DNA of 21,760 nucleotides from CAMAUF01 sp046152925 (GTDB lineage: Bacteria; Chloroflexota; Dehalococcoidia; Tepidiformales; Tepidiformaceae): contig JBJXFX010000100.1 in assembly GCA_046152925.1 (NCBI GenBank), forward strand, positions 1 to 21,760, given 5' to 3'. The notes beneath the pieces are model-generated. The model did no database searches. It was not told the DNA's origin and saw only the letters and a list, made by a program, of their open reading frames with translations. Positions 1 to 6,906 of this stretch are shown in pieces. Position 1 is the first letter of the stretch, and every line of letters starts with the position of its first letter. The position numbers and the translations under genes are program-made.

Positions 1-482
1 GGGGCCTTGTTGTGCCACGACTGGGGGCGGACCTTGAAGATAAGGGTTTGCTTGTCGGCCTGCTCCCAGGACTCGGCGAAGTAGCCGCCGAGCTTCGCTT
101 CGTTGAAGCTCGACCAGGCGACGACGCCTTGATTCGCATAGCCGAGGATGGTGCCCATCGGGCCGAAGCGGGTGCGGTCGGCGTCGAAGGTGTCGTAGGT
201 CGCGTTGGAGCTGGTGAAGCGGGCGATGCCGCCGCGCTGCTTGGCGGCGACAGCCGTGCCCGAGGCAGTGGCGCTTGCCGCGGCCGTGCCGCTAGCGGAG
301 GCGGTGGCAGTGCCGGCTGGCGCCGTCGTTGCCGGCGTCTCGTCGTCATCGTCGTCGCCGCAGCCAACGAGCCCAAGGCTCGCGGCTCCGACGCCGAGCG
401 TTGCCGCGCCACCGACGAAGCGGCGGCGTGTCACTCGTCCGGCGCCAATGCGGCGCAACCAGTAGTTGTCCGAGTCCCTCAA
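1..482 (-). CDS. Peptide ABC transporter substrate-binding lipoprotein, SBP family 5 (3' end off window)
   Basis: N-terminal 160 or so residues of an extracellular solute-binding protein; the rest lies left of position 1. The leader reads LRDSDNYWLRRIG, then a Tat-like TRRRF (residues 18-22), a hydrophobic stretch and a lipobox LVGC (about 38-41), followed by an Asp-run and an Ala/Thr-rich linker, as in lipid-anchored peptide-binding proteins exported folded. The mature start (RGGIARFTSSN, then GYFAESWEQADKQTLIFKVR, then WHNK) matches the opening of SBP_bac_5 domains. I chose TTG at 480-482 because an in-frame TAA lies just upstream and AAGGGG sits at SD distance; a GTG 17 codons in (VTRRRF) is the alternative. 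It should capture oligopeptides or similar ligands and hand them to the permeases encoded just upstream. It is separated from them by a terminator and shares a 21-bp upstream element with them, so it is probably transcribed separately but co-regulated. The exact ligand is unknown. Confidence 0.85.
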   Translation of the reverse strand, partial: MRDSDNYWLRRIGAGRVTRRRFVGGAATLGVGAASLGLVGCGDDDDDETPATTAPAGTATASASGTAAASATASGTAVAAKQRGGIARFTSSNATYDTFDADRTRFGPMGTILGYANQGVVAWSSFNEAKLGGYFAESWEQADKQTLIFKVRPQSWHNKA

Positions 483-515
483 TCTTTTCCCCTTGCTTTA
501 CCGATGCGAGATATC

Positions 516-532
516 GTTGCGATCGTCGCAAC
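516..532. promoter_or_regulatory. Short inverted repeat in the leader of the solute-binding protein gene
   Basis: GTTGCGA-TCG-TCGCAAC is a perfect 7-bp inverted repeat with a 3-base centre, about 34 bases upstream of the TTG start at 482. It could be a repressor half-site pair or a small mRNA hairpin. No assigned function; chance occurrence is possible. Confidence 0.3.
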
Positions 533-554
533 AGCTTCCCAACCCTGCACGATA

Positions 555-575
555 CGTCCGAACGCTCGTACGGTC
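555..575. promoter_or_regulatory. Candidate operator, copy 1 (shared with 3005-3025)
   Basis: On the minus strand the element reads GACCGTACGA followed by GCGTTCGGACG. It matches the element at 3005-3025 at 17 of 21 positions in the same orientation, and the similarity stops at its edges. It lies about 72 bases upstream of the solute-binding protein start. The core is a repeated CGWACG hexamer (CGAACG-CT-CGTACG on the plus strand), a layout typical of dimeric repressor sites. Its role as an operator is inferred. Confidence 0.5.
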
Positions 576-666
576 GCGAGACTGTTGAGAAGAGTTTAAA
601 TTCTAGGAATCGACCAAACAAATAGAGTGACATGAAGCAATAAGCTAGTACTACAGCCGAATATAA

Positions 667-706
667 CGTGAGAGGCCCCACCCAGTTTCGGGTGAGGCCT
701 CTCGTG
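667..706 (-). terminator. Intrinsic-type terminator after the permease operon
   Basis: GAGAGGCC (670-677) pairs with GGCCTCTC (696-703), and inside it CACCC (679-683) pairs with GGGTG (690-694) around an AGTTTC loop. It sits 24 bases after the stop of the dppC-like gene in the minus direction. The following minus-strand tract is only moderately U-rich (GTTATATT). It separates the permease pair from the solute-binding protein gene. Confidence 0.7.
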
Positions 707-729
707 ACTTGTCTCCGGTGGTGGTGGCG

Positions 730-1812
730 TTAGAAGCCAGCGCGGCCGCCGCGCCCGCGGAGGCGCGGGTCCAACACGTCGCGCAGGGCGTCGCCGAGGA
801 GGTTGAAGCCAAGGACGGTGAACGTGAGTGCGAGGCCGACGAAGAGGGCCATTTGAGGCTTGGCCGGGCCGAGTTGGCGGCCTTCGTTGACCATGACGCC
901 CCAGGAGATGGCCGTCGGGTCGCTCAGGCCGATGAAGGCGAGGCCGGCTTCCGCGAGGATGTAGGCGCCGATCGAGATCGTGAAGATGACGATCAACGGG
1001 GCGACGATGTTCGGCAGGATGTGCCGCACCATGATCCGCGCGTCGGTGGCGCCGATCGTCTTGGCGGCCGTGACGTACACCTCCTCACGTGTCGTGAGGA
1101 CGGAGGCGCGCGCGATGCGTGTCACGCTGGCCACGCCAATCACGCCTAGGGCAACGGTCGTGAAGTACTTGTTCGGGTCTTGGATGACCTGGGAGAAGAT
1201 GAGCAGGAGGATCAGCGAGGGAAATGCGAAGAACGCGTCGGTGACGCGCTGCATCAGCAGGTCCACGATCCCGCCGAAGTAGGCGCTGATGGTCCCGAAG
1301 AACGTACCCATGAGGACGGCGATGAAGGCGCCGCCCAGCCCGACGAGGAGGGCAAGCCGCGAGCCGTGGATGATGCGCGAGTAGAGGTCTCGCCCGCGAC
1401 CATCGGTCCCGAGCCAGTGGTCCGCAGATGCCGGCGCGTTGACGAGCACGTTGCCGCCGCCGAGGCCCTTCTGGAAGCGAGAGTCCGGGTATTGCAGGCG
1501 GACGTTCGGGTCGGCGCTCGCCTTGTCGAGGAGCTCCTGCGAGAAGCACACGACGGTCTTGTCGTCGAGTTGGGCGGGCGTGCAGTCCCTGGCGGCGACC
1601 TTAATGATGGTGTTGGGTTCGTAGCGGTCGATCACCGGGGCGAAGACTGCCATCAGCAGCAGGGCGATGATCAAGATGAGGCCGAATGCGCCAAGCGGCT
1701 TGGTCCGCATGAACCGGCCGAGCTGGATGAGAAAGCGGACCGGCAGCGGGCGGTCGCTCAGGCTGCGGGGGACCCCCACGCTAGGAAGGGTTGCTGTCGA
1801 TTGTTGGGCCAA
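730..1812 (-). CDS. Peptide ABC transporter permease, DppC/OppC-like
   Basis: 360-residue inner-membrane permease of a peptide importer, the partner of the dppB-like protein encoded just upstream. Visible features: TM1 about residues 42-60; the family signature HWLGTDGRGRDLYSR at about 132-146; BPD_transp_1 membrane domain about 150-350; EAA loop about 243-269 (EEVYVTAAKTIGATDARI), which docks onto the ATPase; C-terminal DVLDPRLRG. The start is TTG (1810-1812) with AAGGGG seven bases upstream and 11 bases after the previous stop, so the two permeases are co-transcribed and translationally close. Odd: the segment between TM1 and the HWLGTD signature is about 70 residues, longer than usual for DppC, and holds two cysteines (about C77 and C89), perhaps an extracytoplasmic disulfide loop. 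Substrate class (peptides, or other SBP5 ligands such as nickel or sugars) is not decided by sequence alone. Confidence 0.92.
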   Translation of the reverse strand: MAQQSTATLPSVGVPRSLSDRPLPVRFLIQLGRFMRTKPLGAFGLILIIALLLMAVFAPVIDRYEPNTIIKVAARDCTPAQLDDKTVVCFSQELLDKASADPNVRLQYPDSRFQKGLGGGNVLVNAPASADHWLGTDGRGRDLYSRIIHGSRLALLVGLGGAFIAVLMGTFFGTISAYFGGIVDLLMQRVTDAFFAFPSLILLLIFSQVIQDPNKYFTTVALGVIGVASVTRIARASVLTTREEVYVTAAKTIGATDARIMVRHILPNIVAPLIVIFTISIGAYILAEAGLAFIGLSDPTAISWGVMVNEGRQLGPAKPQMALFVGLALTFTVLGFNLLGDALRDVLDPRLRGRGGRAGF

Positions 1813-1823
1813 AGTCGTTCCCC

Positions 1824-2819
1824 TTATCCGAGCCGCACGCGCGGGTCGATGGCGCCGTAGAGCACGTCGATCGCGAGGTTCACGAAGACGATGAACGTCG
1901 CAATGATCACCACGAACGACTGGACGACGGGGACGTCCCGCTCCCGGATGGAAGTCAGGATGCGGTTGCCGACGCCGGGGATGTTGAAGAGGAACTCAAA
2001 GACGACGTTCCCGCTGAGAAGGCCCGCGATCGTGAGGCCGATGGCGGTGAGTACCGGGATGAGGGCGTTTTTCAACGCGTGCCGGACGATGATTCCGCGC
2101 TCTCGCATGCCCTTCGCCCACGCCGTCCGGATGTAGTCCTGGCGGAGCACTTCGAGCATCTGCGAGCGCAGGAGCCGCATGACGCCTGCCCCGGAGGCGA
2201 GGCCGCCAGCTACCGCGGGGATGATGAACAGCTTGAGGCTGCCCACGGGGTCTTCCCAGAGTAGCGGGTGGTCCGTCAGGGGCACGTCCCAGCCGATCGT
2301 GACGAACCCGATGTCAACGCCGCGGACGACGTACAGCAGCAGCATCGTGGCGACCCAGAAGTTGGGCGCAGCGACGAACACGATCGCGAAGAAGCGGAGG
2401 AGGTAGTCGACCATCGAGTCCTGGCGTATGGCCGACAACACGCCGATCGGGATGCTGGTGACCAAGGCCACGAGCAACGCCATGATTGACAGCTGCAGCG
2501 TGTAGGGAATCCCGTCCCTGAATTCGGAGAGGGCGCTCTCGCCCGAACGGTAGGAGGTGCCGAAGTCGCCGGTCATGAGGTTGCCCAGGTACTTCACGTA
2601 CCGGACGGGGACGGGGTCATCAATGCCGAGATCCTCGCGGATCTTCTGGATCTGGGCCTGAATCGCTTCCGGTCCGCCCTCGCCGGTCGGGTTGTTCTGC
2701 GCGATGCGCTGAGCTACGAAGTCGCCTGGCAAAACGTTGGTCGCGAAGAAGACAAGTGTCGCAACCATCAATATCACTGGGATATTGATGAGCGTCCGTC
2801 GCAGGATGTATCTCCCCAT
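1824..2819 (-). CDS. Peptide ABC transporter permease, DppB/OppB-like
   Basis: 331-residue permease, first gene of the two-gene permease operon. It opens with GRYILRRTL and TM1 (about 10-30), then the family segment PGDFVAQRI, a periplasmic region with REDLGIDDPVPVRY (about 61-74) and MTGDFGTSYRSG (about 82-93), further TM segments at about 107-130, 140-165, 195-215, 252-272 and 297-322, and the EAA loop at about 224-250 (LRQDYIRTAWAKGMRERG). It ends YGAIDPRVRLG, typical of DppB. ATG start with GGAGGGAACGGGGTT directly upstream. With the dppC-like protein it forms the translocation pore; ATPase genes are not in the window and must be elsewhere. A promoter candidate and a shared operator-like element lie 150-205 bases upstream. 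Confidence 0.93.
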   Translation of the reverse strand: MGRYILRRTLINIPVILMVATLVFFATNVLPGDFVAQRIAQNNPTGEGGPEAIQAQIQKIREDLGIDDPVPVRYVKYLGNLMTGDFGTSYRSGESALSEFRDGIPYTLQLSIMALLVALVTSIPIGVLSAIRQDSMVDYLLRFFAIVFVAAPNFWVATMLLLYVVRGVDIGFVTIGWDVPLTDHPLLWEDPVGSLKLFIIPAVAGGLASGAGVMRLLRSQMLEVLRQDYIRTAWAKGMRERGIIVRHALKNALIPVLTAIGLTIAGLLSGNVVFEFLFNIPGVGNRILTSIRERDVPVVQSFVVIIATFIVFVNLAIDVLYGAIDPRVRLG

Positions 2820-2969
2820 AACCCCGTTCCCTCCACACTGGGTCTGTTCCCTGGCAGTTGCGGGGCCGATGATAAAGACATCGCTCGAAGATCAAAACGG
2901 CAGCGCCGTCCGCCACCTATGCGGGGCGGCCTCAAGCCAAGCTCCTGGGGCCCCACGAACCCCGAGCGC

Positions 2970-2997
2970 AGTGTACGGGCAGAGCATCCCTAGTCAA
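2970..2997 (-). promoter_or_regulatory. Sigma-70-type promoter candidate for the permease operon
   Basis: Minus-strand TTGACT (2992-2997), 16-base spacer, TACACT (2970-2975). This predicts transcription starting near 2963 and a leader of roughly 145 bases before the dppB-like ATG at 2819. The operator-like element 3005-3025 ends 7 bases before the -35. The rest of 2820-3043 shows no other convincing feature and no terminator for dnaE2 that I trust. Confidence 0.5.
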
Positions 2998-3004
2998 CTA
3001 AACT

Positions 3005-3025
3005 CGTTCGAACGACCGAACGGTC
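3005..3025. promoter_or_regulatory. Candidate operator, copy 2 (shared with 555-575)
   Basis: On the minus strand GACCGTTCGG followed by TCGTTCGAACG, 17 of 21 identical to the element at 555-575. On the plus strand it is a direct repeat CGAACG-AC-CGAACG next to the palindrome CGTTCGAACG. It lies immediately upstream of the -35 of the permease promoter. The two copies precede the two halves of one transport system, which suggests a common regulator (TetR- or GntR-like, inferred). Confidence 0.5.
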
Positions 3026-3043
3026 TTTTCCTTGCCGGCCGCC

Positions 3044-6000
3044 CTAGCCCCAGTTGTGGCCTTCGGGGGCCTGGATCAACCCCGGAAGGGGGCAGGGGAA
3101 GAAGCGCTCCGCGATGATGTTCGGAAAGCCGCTCTTTTCGTTATCTACCTTCCCGCGGATGACGACAAACGGCGTGGCGCGGATGAGTTCGCGCTGGCGT
3201 TCCTGCAGCTGGGTATAGACAACGATGTTGGTGAGCCCAAACTCGTCTTCGAGCAGCATGAACAGGACGCCGCTCGCCGTTTGGGGCCGCTGCCGGGTGA
3301 CGACCATCCCCGCGATTTCGACGCGTGCACCCTGAGGCAACCGGTTGGGGTTGCCCGGCCCGCCGAGTTGCCGGCTGGAGATGACCCCTTCGTGGAGGAG
3401 CGGCCGGACGAGGGCCATCGGGTGGGGCCGGGCGGTGAGCCCGAGGTATTCGTAGTCCCAAGCGATGGACTTCCACGCGGAGAGCCGCGGGAGCTCGGCC
3501 ATGTCCTGGGAAACCGGGAGGGGCAAGGCGGGTTGGGTCGCAAGCACGCGCCGCTTGCGGCCAGCCCGGCTCTCTTCGATCCGGTCTTGGCTGGGGATCA
3601 GGAGGCCGAGCTGCCAAAGGAGCTCGCGTCGCGGCAGCCCAAACGCGTCGAGCGCGCCGCCGCCGATCAGCGCTTCGGCCTCCGCCCGCGTGATCCCGGT
3701 CCGCGAAACGAGGTCGTAGAGCGAGCGGAAAGGCCCGCGTGTGCTGCGCTCTTCGGCGAGGCGTTCGGCGGTGGAGGCGGTGCGTTCGCGCCAGCCGCCG
3801 CCGATCCCGCGGACCTGGCTCAGCCCGAGCCGGATGCCATCGCGTTCGGGCCAGGTCTGGGCCTTGCTGAGGTTGACGTCGGGCGCGAGGACTTCGATCC
3901 CGTGCCGGTTCGCATCCCCAGTGAGGACTTCGACGGAGTAGAAGCCCATCGGTTGGGCATTGAAGAGGGAGCTGTAGTAGGCCGCCGGGTAGTAGTAGCG
4001 CAGCCAGCAGGACTCGTAGGCGAGGAGGGCAAAGGCGACGGCGTGGCTTTTCGGAAAGCCGAAGGCGGCGAAGGCCGACATCCGCTGGAAGGCGACTTCG
4101 GCCGCTTCGCGGGAGACGCCGTTCTTGGCCGCGCCGGCGAAGAACTCCTCGGCGAGCGCTTGCATCGCTTCGGCCGAGCGCTTGCGGCTCATCGCCCGCC
4201 GAAGGCGGTCGGCTTGGCCCGGCGTGAAGCCCGCGACCGCGCAGGAAATCTGGAGCACCTGGTCCTGATAAAGGACGTGACCGAGGGTCTCGGCCATGAA
4301 CGGCGCAAGGAGCGGGGCGAGCTCCGGGTGCCCATAGTCGACTTCGACGCGCTCGCCGAGCGCCGCTTTGCGCCGGTATTCCATGTAGGGGTGGAAGGCG
4401 CCGGCCATGATCGGCCCTGGCCGGATGATCGCGACTTGGACGGCGAGGTCGTCGATGTTTTGCGGTTGGGTGTGGGGCAAGGTCTGGATTTGGGCGCGGC
4501 TTTCGATTTGGAAGACGCCCATCGTGTCGCCCGCTTTGATCGAGGCGTAGATCTCGGGGCTGTCGTGGGGCACCCGGCCGAGGTCGACGCGCACGCCGTT
4601 CACTTCTTCGACGATGTCCAGGCATTCGTTGACGGCGGACAGCATGCCGAGTGCGAGGAAGTCGATCTTCACCAGCCGGGCGTCGTCGACGGAGTCCTTA
4701 TCCCACTGGACGACGTAGCGGCCTTCCATCCGCGCGGGCTCGACCGGGACGACCGAGGAGATCGGCTCCGCCGAGATCACGACGCCGCCGACGTGTTGCC
4801 CGATGTGTCGCGGGAACCCGGCAAGCTGGTGGGCGAGCGAGATCAGGTCGCGCCAGATTGGCGCCGCGGCAAGCTCCCGAAGCTCGGGGACGTGGGCCAT
4901 TTCCTCGCCGATGTCGTGGGCGCTGGCGAAGTTGCCACTGAGCTTGTTGAGCTTGGCAAGCACCGGCGCCGGCAGCCCGAGGACTTTCCCGAGGTCGATG
5001 ACGGCGTTCTTGAATTGATACGTGGGGAAGGCGGCGACGATCGCGGCGTGCTCTGTCCCGTAGCGGTGGTAGACGCGCTTGAGCAGTTCGTCGCGGATGT
5101 CGCGCGGGAAGTCGAGGTCGATATCGGGGAGCGAATGAAGCTCGTCGTTGAGGAAGCGTTCCAGATAGAGCTCGTTTTTGACGGGGTCGATATGCGAGAG
5201 GCCGATCAGGTAGCAGACGATCGAGCTGACCGAGGAGCCGCGGCCGCGCCCGACCGGCCGCTCGTCGGACTGAAGGTTCTTGGGGCGCCCGTGCAGCTCC
5301 TGCGCGATTTCGCCCACCATCTGAAGGATGTCCCAGTAGACGAGGAAGAAGCCGGCGAGCCCGTGTTTCGCGATGAGCCCGAGCTCCTTTTCGAGCCGTT
5401 CGCGCGCCTGCTCGCGGGTCAGGGGCTCGAGTGGGCCATACTTCCGGCGGAAGGCGCGCTCGCAGATCCCGCGGAGGAAGCTATCGAGCGTCGCCCCTTC
5501 TGGTACGGGGAAGTCCGGCAGGCGGTAGGGCAGGTCGTTGGTGAGGTCGAATTGGCAGCGTTCGGCGATGGCGACCGTGTTCGTGATGGCCTCTGGCCAT
5601 CGCTTAAAGCGTCGGGCCATCACTTCGGGCGTCTTGAGGAAGAACTCGGAGTTCGGGCGGCGCACCTCGTGGGAGCTATCGAGCGTCAGGCGATGGCGGA
5701 CGGCGACGAGCGCGTCGTTCAGCCGGTGGCGTTCGCGAATGTGGTAGTGGGCGTTGTTCGTCGCCACGACGGCCAGCCCCGTTGCGGTGGCGACGCGTGC
5801 GAGCAAGGCGACCCGCTGGGTGTCGCCAAAGACATCGTGATGCTGCAGCTCGACGAAGAACCGCTCGGGGCCAAAGAGGTCGCGATAGTGCTGCGCCAGG
5901 GCGCGGGCTTCGGATTCGGCCCCCGCTGCGGCGAGCCGGCTGAGCTCGCCTTCCCGGCAGCCCGAGAGCACGATCAGCCCGGTCCGGAGCTCGACGAGCC

Positions 6001-6337
6001 AATCGGCGAGGACGCGGGGGTCGTCTTTGCCGAAGGTCGTGTAGGCACGGCTGAGGAGGCGGCAGAGGTTGCGGTAGCCCTCAACGGTCTCGCAGAGCAG
6101 GGTGAGGTGGGAGCGTTGGCCTTCCGCGTGCTCGATCGTGACTTCGCAGCCGGTGATCGGCTTGAGGCCGCGGGCTCGGGCGGCTTTGGCGAACTCCATG
6201 GCGCCGCAGAGGTTGTCGTGGTCGGTGAGGGCGAGGGCGGTGTAGCCGAGGCGGTGGGCGGTTTCGACGAGCTCGTCGGTCGCGCTGGCGCCTTCGCGGA
6301 AGGACCAGCAGGAGTGGGCGTGGAGCTCGGCGTACAT
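3044..6337 (-). CDS. dnaE2: Error-prone DNA polymerase DnaE2 (ImuC), C-family
   Basis: 1097 residues, the normal length for DnaE2. It synthesises across damaged DNA as the catalytic member of the mutasome with ImuB and the beta clamp. N-terminal PHP domain with LHAHSCWSF (5-13) and LTDHDNL (37-43). Polymerase core: GRGRGSSVSS (363-372), catalytic PDIDLDF (404-410, Asp405 and Asp407) and KIDF (Asp559). Fingers/HHH region with RRAMSRK, then FGFPKSHAVAFALLAYESCWL and YYPAAYY, followed by a tandem HhH region (GGGALDAFGLPR). C-terminal OB fold (VEIAGMVVTRQRPQTASG to VIRGKV) and terminal HNWG. The start ATG at 6337 has no SD, but a strong promoter places the mRNA start on this A, and a LexA box overlaps the -10, so it is SOS-controlled and probably leaderless. 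Unlike the common imuA-imuB-dnaE2 cassette it stands alone; imuB is about 3.9 kb away. Confidence 0.95.
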   Translation of the reverse strand: MYAELHAHSCWSFREGASATDELVETAHRLGYTALALTDHDNLCGAMEFAKAARARGLKPITGCEVTIEHAEGQRSHLTLLCETVEGYRNLCRLLSRAYTTFGKDDPRVLADWLVELRTGLIVLSGCREGELSRLAAAGAESEARALAQHYRDLFGPERFFVELQHHDVFGDTQRVALLARVATATGLAVVATNNAHYHIRERHRLNDALVAVRHRLTLDSSHEVRRPNSEFFLKTPEVMARRFKRWPEAITNTVAIAERCQFDLTNDLPYRLPDFPVPEGATLDSFLRGICERAFRRKYGPLEPLTREQARERLEKELGLIAKHGLAGFFLVYWDILQMVGEIAQELHGRPKNLQSDERPVGRGRGSSVSSIVCYLIGLSHIDPVKNELYLERFLNDELHSLPDIDLDFPRDIRDELLKRVYHRYGTEHAAIVAAFPTYQFKNAVIDLGKVLGLPAPVLAKLNKLSGNFASAHDIGEEMAHVPELRELAAAPIWRDLISLAHQLAGFPRHIGQHVGGVVISAEPISSVVPVEPARMEGRYVVQWDKDSVDDARLVKIDFLALGMLSAVNECLDIVEEVNGVRVDLGRVPHDSPEIYASIKAGDTMGVFQIESRAQIQTLPHTQPQNIDDLAVQVAIIRPGPIMAGAFHPYMEYRRKAALGERVEVDYGHPELAPLLAPFMAETLGHVLYQDQVLQISCAVAGFTPGQADRLRRAMSRKRSAEAMQALAEEFFAGAAKNGVSREAAEVAFQRMSAFAAFGFPKSHAVAFALLAYESCWLRYYYPAAYYSSLFNAQPMGFYSVEVLTGDANRHGIEVLAPDVNLSKAQTWPERDGIRLGLSQVRGIGGGWRERTASTAERLAEERSTRGPFRSLYDLVSRTGITRAEAEALIGGGALDAFGLPRRELLWQLGLLIPSQDRIEESRAGRKRRVLATQPALPLPVSQDMAELPRLSAWKSIAWDYEYLGLTARPHPMALVRPLLHEGVISSRQLGGPGNPNRLPQGARVEIAGMVVTRQRPQTASGVLFMLLEDEFGLTNIVVYTQLQERQRELIRATPFVVIRGKVDNEKSGFPNIIAERFFPCPLPGLIQAPEGHNWG

Positions 6338-6340
6338 ACT

Positions 6341-6354
6341 AGAACATTAGTTCT
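6341..6354. promoter_or_regulatory. LexA (SOS) box of dnaE2
   Basis: AGAAC-ATTA-GTTCT is a perfect palindromic-arm match to the Gram-positive-type LexA/DinR site GAAC-N4-GTTC. It overlaps the -10 hexamer of the dnaE2 promoter and ends 3 bases before the ATG, so a bound repressor would block polymerase directly. It is also about 80 bases upstream of the divergent HNH gene start. Confidence 0.85.
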
Positions 6355-6372
6355 GAGTAGCTTAGAGCTCAA
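6344..6372 (-). promoter_or_regulatory. dnaE2 promoter (leaderless)
   Basis: Minus-strand TTGAGC (6367-6372), 17-base spacer, TAATGT (6344-6349). Six bases separate the -10 from the ATG, so the first transcribed base should be the A of the start codon. The absence of any SD agrees with this. Confidence 0.6.
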
Positions 6373-6417
6373 GGGGCGAGTTAACAAAGTATCGTCCGAC
6401 GACAATTTCCGTAACTT

Positions 6418-6426
6418 TGGTATAAA
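6418..6426 (+). promoter_or_regulatory. Extended -10 candidate for the HNH gene
   Basis: TGG-TATAAA, an extended -10 element, ends 7 bases before the GTG at 6434. No good -35 is seen (GACGAC at 17-base spacing). If used, it would give a leaderless mRNA, like dnaE2 on the other strand. Confidence 0.4.
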
Positions 6427-6433
6427 CGACCTC

Positions 6434-6904
6434 GTGGATGTAGCTCAGAGCCGCTCGGCGCCCGATCGCGAACCCATCGCCGTGCCTGCGAGCCTCCTGG
6501 GAGTCACTTGCGTCGACGTCTCGCTGCCGCTTTGCCGGCTCCTCATCTGCCGCGCGGCGTTAGGCGGCCGCCGGACGGCCTACTGCTCCGATGCCCACGC
6601 CCGCGCCTTCGAACGCGACCACTTCTGGCCCGCCGCCCGGCGCACCGCTCGACGTCGTGCGCGTTGGCGGTGTGAACGCTGTGGCTTCGACCTCGCCGCC
6701 CTTCGCCGGGACGCTAGCCTTGTCCGGGCCGCGACCCGCCTCGAGTTGCGGCTCGAGGTGAACCACATCCAGCCCCTCCTCGGGAGCTACCGGTCGTTCT
6801 CCTGTTTGAACCATCAATCGAACCTCGAGGTGCTTTGCCACCGTTGTCATGTGGAAGCGACGAACTCGGGGCGCCGAGCGACAGCGACTTTACCGGCGAA
6901 GTAG
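6434..6904 (+). CDS. HNH endonuclease with an extra N-terminal zinc-binding motif
   Basis: About 156 residues, no SD. From the GTG start: a zinc-ribbon-like CRLLIC...YCSDAH at about 34-55 (C34, C39, C51, H55), a basic helix WPAARRTARRRARWRC, CERCG (C80, C83), then the HNH core: EVNHIQPL (N110, H111), SNLEVLC (N130) and CHRCHVE (C135, C138, H139). C80/C83/C135/C138 would bind structural zinc, and H111, N130 and H139 form the metal-dependent nuclease site. The frame is open far upstream only because it lies opposite dnaE2, so the start is uncertain; GTG 6434 fits the extended -10, and GTG 6482 is the alternative. It diverges from dnaE2 with 96 bases between and meets the MFS gene tail to tail with 2 bases between. 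A role in repair or restriction is possible; neither is shown. Confidence 0.8.
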   Translation: MDVAQSRSAPDREPIAVPASLLGVTCVDVSLPLCRLLICRAALGGRRTAYCSDAHARAFERDHFWPAARRTARRRARWRCERCGFDLAALRRDASLVRAATRLELRLEVNHIQPLLGSYRSFSCLNHQSNLEVLCHRCHVEATNSGRRATATLPAK

Positions 6905-6906
6905 CG

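Noticed and set aside
3016..3029. GACCG-AA-CGGTC followed by TTTT as a plus-strand terminator
   Set aside because: No plus-strand gene ends here, the loop is only 2 bases, and the sequence is better explained as part of the repeated operator-like element.
3032..6433. Very long plus-strand open frame opposite dnaE2
   Set aside because: It is the antisense of dnaE2, with composition typical of high-GC shadow frames; only its last part (6434-6904) has real motifs.
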